A stretch of DNA of 20,743 nt from Clostridiales bacterium UBA3680 (lineage in GTDB: Bacteria > Bacillota > Clostridia > Lachnospirales > CAG-274). A program made the translations under genes and the position numbers. Positions 1 to 7,764 of this stretch are shown in pieces; positions within the stretch are counted from its first letter, which is position 1; each line of letters opens with the position of its first letter. The notes beneath the pieces were generated by a model, which was not told the DNA's origin, did not search any database, and saw only the letters and a program-made list of their open reading frames with translations. The stretch is taken from contig DFJD01000042.1 in the NCBI GenBank assembly GCA_002372875.1, positions 1-20,743 on the forward strand, in the 5' to 3' direction.

Positions 1-385
1 AACGAGCGTATATTTTTTTGAACACCCCGTCTATTCTGACAATATGGATGCTGTTAAGCCCGAAGTTTTCATCTATTTTTAATGTCATAAACTCTCCAAG
101 CTCCTTAAAGCTTTCCACATTTTCAATCTCATAAACGTAGTCCTCCACCAGTTTTCCCACCGAAGCAAAGGGTATTCCCATATCGGGGGAGCATTCTTCC
201 ACACTTCCGTCTCCCTTTGCTCGGAGACACTTTCCGTCAAGAACGATCATTTCTCCGTCCACATTTGTAAATGTTCCCAGTCCCGTGTCTCCGTGTTCAA
301 GAAGTTTTGAAACTTTTATAACTTCTCTTGTGTAGCCGAGAGCAAGGGCTTGAAGCGTTGATACCTGATACATTTTTCCATTCAT
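1..385 (-). CDS. alsD: Acetolactate decarboxylase, N-terminal part (cut by window edge)
   Basis: Converts 2-acetolactate to acetoin and CO2 in the cytoplasm, the second step of the acetoin/butanediol fermentation branch (EC 4.1.1.5; budA in enterics). I translated 128 codons by hand. They start with MNGKMYQVSTLQALALGY and contain the family hallmarks HGDTGLGTFTNVDGEMIVLDG (split here as HGDTGLGTF at about 31-39 and DGEMIVLDG at about 43-51), then IPFASVGK and, near the cut, LNSIHIVRIDGVF. The family is usually about 240 residues, so roughly half is present. The C-terminal metal-binding histidines lie outside the window and could not be checked. The start ATG at 383-385 is chosen because GGAGG (393-397 on the plus strand) lies 7 nt upstream. 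The recJ stop ends one base before this ATG, so the gene is probably co-transcribed and translationally coupled with recJ. No signal peptide is visible. Confidence 0.88.
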   Translation of the reverse strand, partial: MNGKMYQVSTLQALALGYTREVIKVSKLLEHGDTGLGTFTNVDGEMIVLDGKCLRAKGDGSVEECSPDMGIPFASVGKLVEDYVYEIENVESFKELGEFMTLKIDENFGLNSIHIVRIDGVFKKIYAR

Positions 386-386
386 T

Positions 387-2189
387 TTAATACCTCCTTA
401 TTATTGCAGGGCGAAAATCTTTTATCGTAAGCTGAGGGGCCTCTCTCAATATTCCGTTTTTATCGGTATACCTGTTTATATCAAGAGTAAATATTATATC
501 GGCATATACATCCATATTTTCTCTTTTTTCCATGGTATAGCCACAGCCTGACAAAAGCTTTTCCATTTTTTCGTAACCGTCAAAGGCAACAGCCTGTATA
601 CCCTTTGGAAAACCGTCGCACAAACGAAGTCGCATATATCTTCCCTCCGAGCCCATAAATGAAATGGAATCGAGCTTGACATTGAGCATGCCGAAAAGCG
701 GCTTTTCGTTTTCTTTTCCGTAGGGCTTAAGAAGTGTCATCTCGTTTGCCGATTGCATGGTTATTTCTTCGGGGGTAAGCAGACCCACTACCGTGTATTT
801 TTTTGTCAGCTCATCGGATGTAAGGGTACACTGTTCATTTAAGCAGAATCTGAGCTTGTCAACATTTTCAAGAGGAAGCGTCATTCCCGCCGCCATCGGA
901 TGGCCGCCGAACTTTTTAAACAGAGTGGCATTTTCTGAAAGAGCCTTAAAAATATCGTACCCTTCTATGGACCTTGCCGAGCCCTTTGCACCCTCCTCGC
1001 ATTTTGTAAGCACTATCGTCGGACGGTAAAATTTTTCCTTAAGACGTGCCGCAACAAGTCCGGCAACACTTTCATGTATGGTCTCATCATAGAGCACCAA
1101 TACTCGGTCGTTTATTAAATCACTCTGTTCTACGGCTTCTATAGCTTCACCGGTGTTTTTTCTCGTTATCAGTTTTCTTTCGTTGTTGGTTTGAAAAAGG
1201 TCTCTTGCATACTGTTCAACCTTGTTTTCATCATCGCAAAGGAAAAGCTCGACGGCCATTTTGGCACTTTCAAGCCTTCCTGCCGCATTTATACAGGGTC
1301 CTATGATAAACCCGAGCTGATAATCTCCTATTTCTTTCGGATTATCTTCGGTGCCTGCGGCAGATGTGATCTCTATAAGCTTTTTCAGGCCCATATTTGA
1401 CACTTTTGTGTTTATTTTCTCAAGGCCTTCATAAAGCAGTCTGCGGTTTTCGTCAAGTATCTCCACCATATCACATTGTGTTGCTATGGCGGCAAAAACA
1501 AGAAGCTCGTCATTCAATTCAAAGGGAATATTCCTATGCTCATAATATGCTTTCATAAGTCTATAACAAAGCCCACCTGCACACATATAAGCAAAGGGAT
1601 AATTGCACGTATCCGATTTTGCATCGACCACAGCCGCCGCCATAGGTAAGATTTGTTTTCCTTCTTCGTTTATGTGCGGCATATGGTGATCGTATACTAT
1701 GACCTTTAATCCGAGACTGTTTGCAAGTGCGATCTCTTCTGTTGAAGCTATACCGTTATCGCAAGTGATTATCAGAGTGTAGCCTTTCTCGGCTATTTTT
1801 TTTACGGCTCCTATATTCAGTCCGTATCCTTCCTCAACTCTGTCGGGAATGTAATAGGATACATCGGCACCGAGTGCCGAAAGAGACTTCATAAGAATGG
1901 TCGTGCTTGTTATTCCGTCGGCATCATAATCTCCGTAAATGCATATCTTTTGTTTATTTTCAATGGCAACGTCTATTATTTCAAAGCTTTTTTTTACATC
2001 GGTCATTTGTGTGATATCGGCATAAGGTATATCCTTAGGATTTAAAAGTCTTATTCCCTCCCCGACGTTTTTTACTCCCTTTGCTCCAAGTGCAAGGGCA
2101 AGAGGCTTGCATATATTGAGCCCCTTCATTATTTCTTCTATATATTCCTTTCTTTTTGAACTGGGTTTTATTTTCCAATTAGATGTCAT
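387..2189 (-). CDS. recJ: Single-stranded-DNA-specific exonuclease RecJ
   Basis: 5'-3' exonuclease on single-stranded DNA, acting in recombinational repair and mismatch-repair resection. The 600-residue product has the DHH phosphoesterase motifs in order: DYDADG (87-92), CDNG (143-146) and YDHHM with the DHH at 167-169, then IATQCDMVEILDENR at about 236-250. The DHHA1 region follows with GPCINAAGRLESA, GSARSIEGYDIF and FGGHPMAAGM. Metal-binding Asp and His residues appear intact. The length is near E. coli RecJ (577) and shorter than B. subtilis RecJ (about 786), so the extra C-terminal domain of Bacillus is absent or reduced. ATG at 2187-2189 has a CGGAG ribosome site (2196-2200) 6 nt upstream. 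The gene begins 12 bp after the SNF2 stop, and its end abuts the acetolactate decarboxylase start, so the three form one transcription unit. Confidence 0.96.
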   Translation of the reverse strand: MTSNWKIKPSSKRKEYIEEIMKGLNICKPLALALGAKGVKNVGEGIRLLNPKDIPYADITQMTDVKKSFEIIDVAIENKQKICIYGDYDADGITSTTILMKSLSALGADVSYYIPDRVEEGYGLNIGAVKKIAEKGYTLIITCDNGIASTEEIALANSLGLKVIVYDHHMPHINEEGKQILPMAAAVVDAKSDTCNYPFAYMCAGGLCYRLMKAYYEHRNIPFELNDELLVFAAIATQCDMVEILDENRRLLYEGLEKINTKVSNMGLKKLIEITSAAGTEDNPKEIGDYQLGFIIGPCINAAGRLESAKMAVELFLCDDENKVEQYARDLFQTNNERKLITRKNTGEAIEAVEQSDLINDRVLVLYDETIHESVAGLVAARLKEKFYRPTIVLTKCEEGAKGSARSIEGYDIFKALSENATLFKKFGGHPMAAGMTLPLENVDKLRFCLNEQCTLTSDELTKKYTVVGLLTPEEITMQSANEMTLLKPYGKENEKPLFGMLNVKLDSISFMGSEGRYMRLRLCDGFPKGIQAVAFDGYEKMEKLLSGCGYTMEKRENMDVYADIIFTLDINRYTDKNGILREAPQLTIKDFRPAIIRRY

Positions 2190-2201
2190 TTTATTCTCCG
2201 T

Positions 2202-5200
2202 TTATGAGAGCAGTTCAAGCAGATCCTTAGAACTCATGGAATAGATGGATTTTTCGTTTCCTTCTATTATCTGGTTTGCCAGCTCTCTTTTTGCCTCCTG
2301 AAGATCGAGTATTTTTTCTTCAATCGAGTCCTTTATTATCATACGATAGACTGTTACCTTGTTTTTCTGTCCTATACGGTGGGCTCTGTCTGTCGCCTGA
2401 TTTTGTGCCGCCATATTCCACCATGGATCGTAGTGTATTACAATATCCGCTCCAACGAGGTTAAGTCCCGTTCCTCCCGCCTTTAAAGACACAAGAAACA
2501 CAGGTACATCTCCCTCGTTAAATTCCTTTACCATACGCACTCTTTTTTCCTTCGGCGTACTTCCCGTAATTACATAATAAGGAATATCTTCCTTTTGCAG
2601 ATCCTCTTCAAGAAGTTCAAGCATACTTGTAAACTGCGAGAAAATAAGCATTCTGTGTCCTCCGCCTATGGCATTTTGTACAAGCTCCATGCAGGCAAGG
2701 CGTTTGGCACTTTCTCCGTCGTAATTTTCAAGGAAAAGAGAGGGGTCGCAGCATATTTGTCTAAGTCGGGTAAGCTCACTGAATATACGTATTTTGTCCT
2801 CTCCGGAATTTCCTCCGTTTTCAAGCAACTGTTTCATATGGACAATTTGTCCGTCATATACCTTTCTTTGCTTATCTTCAAATTTGACATATCTTACCTC
2901 TTCAAGCTTTTCGGGAAGATCCTTTAAAACATCCTTTTTGAGCCTTCTGAGAATAAAGGGACCAACCATCTGTCTTAATTTTTCGGTCAATTCCGCATTT
3001 TTATCTTTCATTACGGGTATTTCGTACTTCACCGAAAAATCGTCATATTTATAGAGGAAACCTGGCATTAAATAATCGAATATGCTCCACAACTCGGAAA
3101 GACGGTTTTCTATGGGTGTTCCCGTAAGCGCAAAACGAACATCCGCCTTAATTGCCTTTACAGCCTTTGTCATTGCCGCCTTTCTGTTTTTTATGTACTG
3201 TGCCTCATCAAGGAAGGATACTCCGAAACACATGCCGTCATAAAGCGTTATGTCCTTTCTTAAAAGGTCATAGCTTGTGATAATAACATCAACGGGACTT
3301 TCGTTAAGCTCCGCAAAAATCTTCTTTCTTGCCGAAAGTGTTCCCGATATCACCTTTGCCGAAAGCGAAGGTGCAAAACGATGTATTTCTTCAAGCCAGT
3401 TATATACAAGAGAAGCGGGACAAACAACCAATGCAGGCTTTTGCATGCCCTCCTTTTTGAGCATTTCCATAAATGAAATAGCCTCAAGTGTTTTACCTAA
3501 GCCCATCTCATCGGCAAGTATACCTCCAAAACCCGCCGCGGCAATGGTTCTGAGCCACTTATAGCCGTATACCTGATAGGGTCTTAAGGTATCATCAAGT
3601 TCCTTTGAAAGCTCATAATCAGCATCTTTGACGGTACGGAAATTTTTTATAAGGGTACGGTATGTTTTCTCTCGGTTGCTTGCAAGCTCTTCATGACTTT
3701 CAAGAATATGCTCAAGGTAAAGTGCTCTGTAGGAAGGTACCTCGGCACCGTTTTTTACAAGCTCCTCTAACGGGATCTCCATTTTACCTGCCATATCCTC
3801 AAGCGCATCTATGCTTTCATCTCTTGAAAGAGTTATGTAATCACCGCTTGATAGCCTGTGATATTTTTTCTTGTGCTTGTAGCTTTCAAGTATTTCAAGA
3901 AGCTCCTCGGAAGAAATATCTTTACTTATAACGGAAATATCCATCAAGCCGCTGTCAAGGGACACTCCGACCTTAACACTCGGCATGGAACGTATATTTG
4001 GACGGTAAAAATCATCGGTTCCCTCTACAATACCATAGCCCGAAAGCTCCGCCACACCCTCTGTTATCAATCTGAAAAAGGAATCATCGTCCATTCGGTC
4101 TATGTAGCAGTTTTCACTATCATTGAAAATACCGATATATTTTCTTATCGCTTTGTCGACTCTTTGCTCCTGAGCGATATCGGTATAAGACTTTTCAATA
4201 TCGGACTTAGGGAAGGAATACTCCTTTTCGTCATATTTAACGGTCGCTTCAAGCTTAACATAATCTCCGTCCATATCCATTTTAAAGCTGAATACGGGTT
4301 CGGGAGGAAGGACAGGCTTTATTTCTTCATAGCAGCTGTCATCGAAAATAATACCCGATCTCTCTTCAAGCTCGGGAACAACTCTGTAATAAAACTCGGC
4401 AAGTTTTTCTTTTCCGACCGAAAATCTTATCTCTCCCTTGCTTTTAGACGCTCTTTCAAAGGGATAAAGCGCCAATGTTTCTTCCTTTGTGATCCTGCTA
4501 AGATAGTCGGTTCCGAGAATATAACTATCCTCACTGCCCTGCAAAATAATGGGCATATTTCCGTATACTTCGATTCCCAACACATTTCCTTCATCGTCTG
4601 TAATCTTTTTTGTGTTCATATTGACACGAAGATCTCTATGCCCAATATAAAGAACGCCCGTTTTATTCTCTTTTGTGTCTTTGTATTCGCATTTCGTGTT
4701 TAAAGCAATATCGTAAAATTTATCAAGAGTAGCACCCTCAAGTGTTTCCTTGTTAAGTACCGATACCGTTGAGCCGCTTCCCCATGTTTTTCTTGCAATT
4801 CTGTCATTTACGGTGTCGGTCTCATTAATTCTGCGTCTTATAAATGACAGCCACGGAATACTTTCTTCGGTGAGCTCCTCTTTTGAAAAATCAACGGAAT
4901 CATTTTTTCCGAGTCCGAAAACACCTTCGTTTGCGACAGCATTCTCAAAATTTCTGAAACCTTTAAGCATGAAAAGTTTTCCGTTTTTTTTGCCGATCTT
5001 AAAGGCAAGTTTCGGTTTTTCGGCATCATTGACAATATAGGGAGATAAAACTACGTCTGCAATTTTGGTGTTTCCCTCAAAATCCCATTCATTTTCCTGC
5101 ACATGAGATACTGCCGAATCTTCAAGAGCCTCAAAAAAGTCAAGGGCATTTCGATCGGTATAATCTCCGGGATCATTTTCCAATACATATTCATACAGCT

Positions 5201-5996
5201 TGGCAATTGCAACAAGTTCGTGTTCGCAGCAAATACCCGTATAAAATCTGTCATAGTAAGATACAGATTTACATAGGCAATGTCCCACTTCCAATCCTTT
5301 TCTGCGTAATATAGGGTGAGCGCCGTATTTTAGACCCGAAAAAAATTCATCTTCAATTTCTACCGGTGCATTCACATCCTGATCCAGTTCGTTGGAATAG
5401 GCAATTCCGGGCTCCTCCATATTTATTTTTCCTTCGCTGTAAAGCTTTAATGCCCTTTGAACACAATATTCATTTGTTTTTACTTTATCGGCATAATCGA
5501 ATATATTAAAAAAAACTTTTCCCTTCGGAATTTTGGCTCTTTTCAAAAAATCAAGAAGTGTTGCCGATTTTCCTTCCATTTTCTTTTTAAGCTTTTCTCT
5601 TCTGTCGTACTCTGTATTATTCTTTTCATTAATGAGCCTTTGTTCTCTTTCCGCCTCTGTTTCTTTAAATTTCCACGGGCCATGCAATTGTTCGCAGAGC
5701 ATAAGCAACGCCGCCTCATGTTCGCATGTATTCTTGTGTTGCTCCCAATAATATTTTGTTGCTTTTTTACATGAGCAATTAAAATCATCGGTGCTCCAAT
5801 TATCACTGAATTTTTTGGGAAAATCAAGTACACTTGAAAATTTTGTCTGTGAATATTTACCTATTTTGACTTTAGCAAAATCATCATTAAATACGAAATC
5901 GTAAAAATTTTGCTTTAAAACAATATCCTTTGCCTTTATCAGATCATCATCATCAAACAATTTTCGCCAATCTATAACTCTTTCAAGAAGCTCCAT
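2202..5996 (-). CDS. SNF2-family DNA-translocating ATPase with two SWIM zinc-finger motifs
   Basis: A large Swi2/Snf2-type ATPase, expected to translocate on or remodel nucleic acid-protein complexes using ATP. The helicase core occupies about 800-1264: Walker A DEMGLGKT (829-836), Walker B variant DEAQ (930-933), TGTP (958-961), FSQF near 1119, GGTGLNL (1174-1180) and the motif VI arginines QATDRAHRIGQ (1200-1210). The N-terminal half shows two CxC...CxH SWIM patterns: C74, C76, C91, H93 and C240, C242, C257, H259. The middle (about 300-780) matches my expectation for the bacterial SNF2-associated region but has no motif I can point to. Clostridial relatives are often nearer 1,000-1,100 residues, so 1264 fits an N-terminal duplication. 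ATG at 5994-5996 has GGAGG (6004-6008) 7 nt upstream. First gene of the operon with recJ. The exact cellular job is unknown. Confidence 0.93.
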   Translation of the reverse strand: MELLERVIDWRKLFDDDDLIKAKDIVLKQNFYDFVFNDDFAKVKIGKYSQTKFSSVLDFPKKFSDNWSTDDFNCSCKKATKYYWEQHKNTCEHEAALLMLCEQLHGPWKFKETEAEREQRLINEKNNTEYDRREKLKKKMEGKSATLLDFLKRAKIPKGKVFFNIFDYADKVKTNEYCVQRALKLYSEGKINMEEPGIAYSNELDQDVNAPVEIEDEFFSGLKYGAHPILRRKGLEVGHCLCKSVSYYDRFYTGICCEHELVAIAKLYEYVLENDPGDYTDRNALDFFEALEDSAVSHVQENEWDFEGNTKIADVVLSPYIVNDAEKPKLAFKIGKKNGKLFMLKGFRNFENAVANEGVFGLGKNDSVDFSKEELTEESIPWLSFIRRRINETDTVNDRIARKTWGSGSTVSVLNKETLEGATLDKFYDIALNTKCEYKDTKENKTGVLYIGHRDLRVNMNTKKITDDEGNVLGIEVYGNMPIILQGSEDSYILGTDYLSRITKEETLALYPFERASKSKGEIRFSVGKEKLAEFYYRVVPELEERSGIIFDDSCYEEIKPVLPPEPVFSFKMDMDGDYVKLEATVKYDEKEYSFPKSDIEKSYTDIAQEQRVDKAIRKYIGIFNDSENCYIDRMDDDSFFRLITEGVAELSGYGIVEGTDDFYRPNIRSMPSVKVGVSLDSGLMDISVISKDISSEELLEILESYKHKKKYHRLSSGDYITLSRDESIDALEDMAGKMEIPLEELVKNGAEVPSYRALYLEHILESHEELASNREKTYRTLIKNFRTVKDADYELSKELDDTLRPYQVYGYKWLRTIAAAGFGGILADEMGLGKTLEAISFMEMLKKEGMQKPALVVCPASLVYNWLEEIHRFAPSLSAKVISGTLSARKKIFAELNESPVDVIITSYDLLRKDITLYDGMCFGVSFLDEAQYIKNRKAAMTKAVKAIKADVRFALTGTPIENRLSELWSIFDYLMPGFLYKYDDFSVKYEIPVMKDKNAELTEKLRQMVGPFILRRLKKDVLKDLPEKLEEVRYVKFEDKQRKVYDGQIVHMKQLLENGGNSGEDKIRIFSELTRLRQICCDPSLFLENYDGESAKRLACMELVQNAIGGGHRMLIFSQFTSMLELLEEDLQKEDIPYYVITGSTPKEKRVRMVKEFNEGDVPVFLVSLKAGGTGLNLVGADIVIHYDPWWNMAAQNQATDRAHRIGQKNKVTVYRMIIKDSIEEKILDLQEAKRELANQIIEGNEKSIYSMSSKDLLELLS

Positions 5997-6031
5997 GCAA
6001 GTTCCTCCGAATACTCACTTGTTTTTATGTT

Positions 6032-6060
6032 ATTCTAACATAATTGCAATTTTGTTTCAA
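6032..6060 (-). promoter_or_regulatory. Sigma-A-type promoter of the SNF2-recJ-alsD operon
   Basis: Read on the minus strand: TTGAAA (6055-6060), 17-bp spacer, TAGAAT (6032-6037), with TG one base before the -10 (extended -10). It lies about 36 bp upstream of the SNF2 start and diverges from the NlpC/P60 promoter starting at 6095. Confidence 0.75.
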
Positions 6061-6094
6061 TGATATTCGTGTCCTGATAAAATAAATTTCCGTC

Positions 6095-6123
6095 TTGACT
6101 ATGCAAAATGACAATGATATATT
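6095..6123 (+). promoter_or_regulatory. Sigma-A-type promoter of the NlpC/P60 gene
   Basis: TTGACT (6095-6100), 17-bp spacer, TATATT (6118-6123). The TTG of this -35 box is also the first possible in-frame start of the downstream reading frame, which argues that the frame's upstream extension is not translated. Confidence 0.75.
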
Positions 6124-6141
6124 ATTACCAACTTTTACAGA

Positions 6142-6148
6142 AAGAGGT
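6142..6148 (+). promoter_or_regulatory. Ribosome binding site that sets the NlpC/P60 start
   Basis: AAGAGGT, with GAGG at 6144-6147, lies 7 nt before ATG 6155. No such site precedes the TTG at 6095. Confidence 0.7.
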
Positions 6149-6154
6149 CATACT

Positions 6155-7600
6155 ATGAAAAGAAGAAGTTTATGTGCTTTAGCCGCATCTGTTATGATTA
6201 TAAGCAGTTTAAGCTCAAATGTATATGCTTTTCCCTCGGAAAACTCGGAAACCGGAAATCTTACCTATGCAAGCGGTGTTTCGGAACAAATGTGTCACAG
6301 CACCTATTGGCGTGAAAAACTCGGCAAGGATGCCGACAGGGTACTTATGTCGGGAGCACAAATAGAAGCCTTAAATAAAAATATACTTAAAAAGCCCGAG
6401 ACAAACATGTTCGATTTGGAAAATATGTCCGAGAGCTACAAAACGTCACCCGTAAAAAGATCTGTCCCCGACGGAGAGTATTATATAAACGGTGAAAAAA
6501 TCGATAACGAAAAATACTTCAGTAAGATGATCTCTGCTATTGAAGATACCGGTTATAACGGTGAGATGAAAACCCGGTATGCCGTAATAACAAAAAGAGC
6601 GGATATGAAGGATTGGCCCACTGAAGACATTCTCGGTTACTCTGCCGATGATACCGATGACGAGATACAAAGTTCGGCAATGAACGTGAATGAGCCCTTC
6701 GTTATTCGACAAAAGTGTGAAATTGACGGGAAGGTCTTTTACAGCGGTTATTCCACAAACTGTGCAGGCTGGATCCCCGGAGATTGTCTTGCGATATGTT
6801 CATCAAAAAGTGAATGGCTCGATGCCTGGAAGGTAGGAGTAAATGATAAGGATTTCCTTGTGGTAACTCAGGATAGAATAACCCTTGAACCATCTACCTA
6901 TATCCCCGAAATATCCAATGTAAAACTTATGTTAGGCACCGTACTTAAGCTCGTTCCCAATGAGGAAATACCGAAAACCGTGGCGGAAAGAGGCACTTGG
7001 AACAACTATGTGGTTTATCTTCCCACAAGAGATGAAAACGGAAAGTATGTAAAACAATGTGCTCTTATATCTCAACATTATGATGTAAGTGTCGGTTATT
7101 TACCTCTCACACAGGGTAATGTGCTCGATATTGCATTCAACAGTCTCGGAAGTCGTTACGGCTGGGGAGGAATGCTTGATTCGATGGATTGCTCCATGTA
7201 TACAAGAATGATATACCGTTGCTTTGGCCTTGAAATTCCGAGAAATACCACCTGGCAAGCGGAGATCCCCGATCATGTATCGGATATGAGCCGAATGTCG
7301 GACAAAGAGAAAACAAAATTTTTGGAAAATACGCCTATAGGCACCCTACTTATGTTTAACGGTCATATAACCGTTTTTGTCGGATTTGAAAACGGAAAGC
7401 CCTATGTTATAAGTGATACCGGCTCACTTTCGGACTCTGTGGGCACACTTAACGTTATAGGGCAGATGAGCGTTATTTTAAATCCTTTGGATGTAAGGAG
7501 AGCAAACGGGTCTACATGGCTGAATAATATTCTGTGTGCTATAAGCTTTGATGAAACAAGTCAAAACAAACCTCATAAGAAGATTATAAAAAGCAGATAA
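6155..7600 (+). CDS. Secreted NlpC/P60 (C40) cell-wall peptidase with SH3-like domains
   Basis: Predicted peptidoglycan endopeptidase of the type that cuts gamma-D-Glu-diamino acid bonds in stem peptides, acting outside the membrane. From ATG 6155 the product is 481 residues. It begins with a signal peptide, MKRRSLCALAASVMII then SSLSSNVYA, probably cleaved near residue 25. The region 45-80 (YWREKLGKDADRVLM, QIEALNKNI) resembles the N-terminal stabilising domain of NlpC/P60 proteins. About 135-215 looks like an SH3b1-type domain (GYSTNCAGWIPGDCLA) and about 230-315 like a second SH3-like domain. The catalytic domain has Cys346 in SMDCSMYTR after SRYGWGG, His404 in FNGHITVFVG, and a possible third residue Asp421 (VISDTG). 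The frame is open up to TTG 6095, but that codon is the -35 box, so the ATG is preferred. Signal-peptide and SH3 limits are read by eye. Confidence 0.88.
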   Translation: MKRRSLCALAASVMIISSLSSNVYAFPSENSETGNLTYASGVSEQMCHSTYWREKLGKDADRVLMSGAQIEALNKNILKKPETNMFDLENMSESYKTSPVKRSVPDGEYYINGEKIDNEKYFSKMISAIEDTGYNGEMKTRYAVITKRADMKDWPTEDILGYSADDTDDEIQSSAMNVNEPFVIRQKCEIDGKVFYSGYSTNCAGWIPGDCLAICSSKSEWLDAWKVGVNDKDFLVVTQDRITLEPSTYIPEISNVKLMLGTVLKLVPNEEIPKTVAERGTWNNYVVYLPTRDENGKYVKQCALISQHYDVSVGYLPLTQGNVLDIAFNSLGSRYGWGGMLDSMDCSMYTRMIYRCFGLEIPRNTTWQAEIPDHVSDMSRMSDKEKTKFLENTPIGTLLMFNGHITVFVGFENGKPYVISDTGSLSDSVGTLNVIGQMSVILNPLDVRRANGSTWLNNILCAISFDETSQNKPHKKIIKSR

Positions 7601-7633
7601 TGATACATTGTTTTTCTTTTATCAAAAAATTAT

Positions 7634-7662
7634 TTGACTTAATTTATAATTTACAATATAAT
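7634..7662 (+). promoter_or_regulatory. Strong sigma-A promoter of the EAL gene
   Basis: TTGACT (7634-7639), 17-bp spacer, perfect TATAAT (7657-7662). It predicts a transcript starting near 7669-7670, about 95 nt before the chosen start codon. The gap 7601-7633 holds only AT-rich sequence and no convincing terminator for the NlpC/P60 gene. Confidence 0.85.
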
Positions 7663-7669
7663 TATTATA

Positions 7670-7764
7670 ACAGATCCTACCATAGGTAAGTAATCATATC
7701 CTGTGCGGATCTATAAGCAAACACTGATTAATTGATCAGCGGTTCCATAAGCGAGGTGAGTTAT
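7670..7764 (+). ncRNA. Structured 5' leader of the EAL gene, class unknown
   Basis: From the predicted transcript start the leader folds by eye into P1 AGATCC (7672-7677) with GGATCT (7707-7712). Inside it, directly adjacent, lies a hairpin TACC-ATA-GGTA (7678-7688) followed by an 18-nt unpaired stretch. A second hairpin, CTGAT-TAATTG-ATCAG (7724-7739), lies 13 nt before the ribosome site GAGGTGAG (7753-7760). An alternative hairpin CCTA-CCA-TAGG (7676-7686) would compete with P1. I compared it from memory with GEMM/c-di-GMP-I, c-di-GMP-II, preQ1, purine, SAM, glnA and fluoride motifs and saw no match. It may be a regulatory RNA or only a stable leader. Confidence 0.4.
7719..7746 (+). repeat. 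Palindromic repeat unit, copy 1
   Basis: Bases 7719-7733 (AAACACTGATTAATT) match 20727-20741 (AAACGCTGATTAATT) at 14 of 15 positions. In copy 1 the right half, ATCAGCGGTTCC ending at 7746, is close to the reverse complement of the left side GGAAACGCTGAT of copy 2. This implies a palindromic unit of about 28-32 bp. It overlaps the leader hairpin just before the EAL ribosome site. Confidence 0.45.

Noticed and set aside
3858..4703. 281-codon plus-strand open frame inside the SNF2 gene
   Set aside because: It is antisense to well-conserved coding sequence, has no ribosome site, and its product is a low-complexity Phe/Ile-rich sequence typical of antisense frames in AT-rich DNA.
6095..6154. Upstream extension of the NlpC/P60 frame from TTG 6095
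   Set aside because: The TTG is the first half of the -35 box, no ribosome site precedes it, and ATG 6155 has a good site and starts a proper signal peptide.
7732..7764. Upstream start TTG 7732 for the EAL gene
   Set aside because: It lies in the palindromic hairpin with no ribosome site; GAGGTGAG points to TTG 7765. Not fully excluded.
7670..7764. Known c-di-GMP riboswitch (GEMM or class II) before the EAL gene
   Set aside because: The conserved core sequences of either class, as I remember them, are absent.
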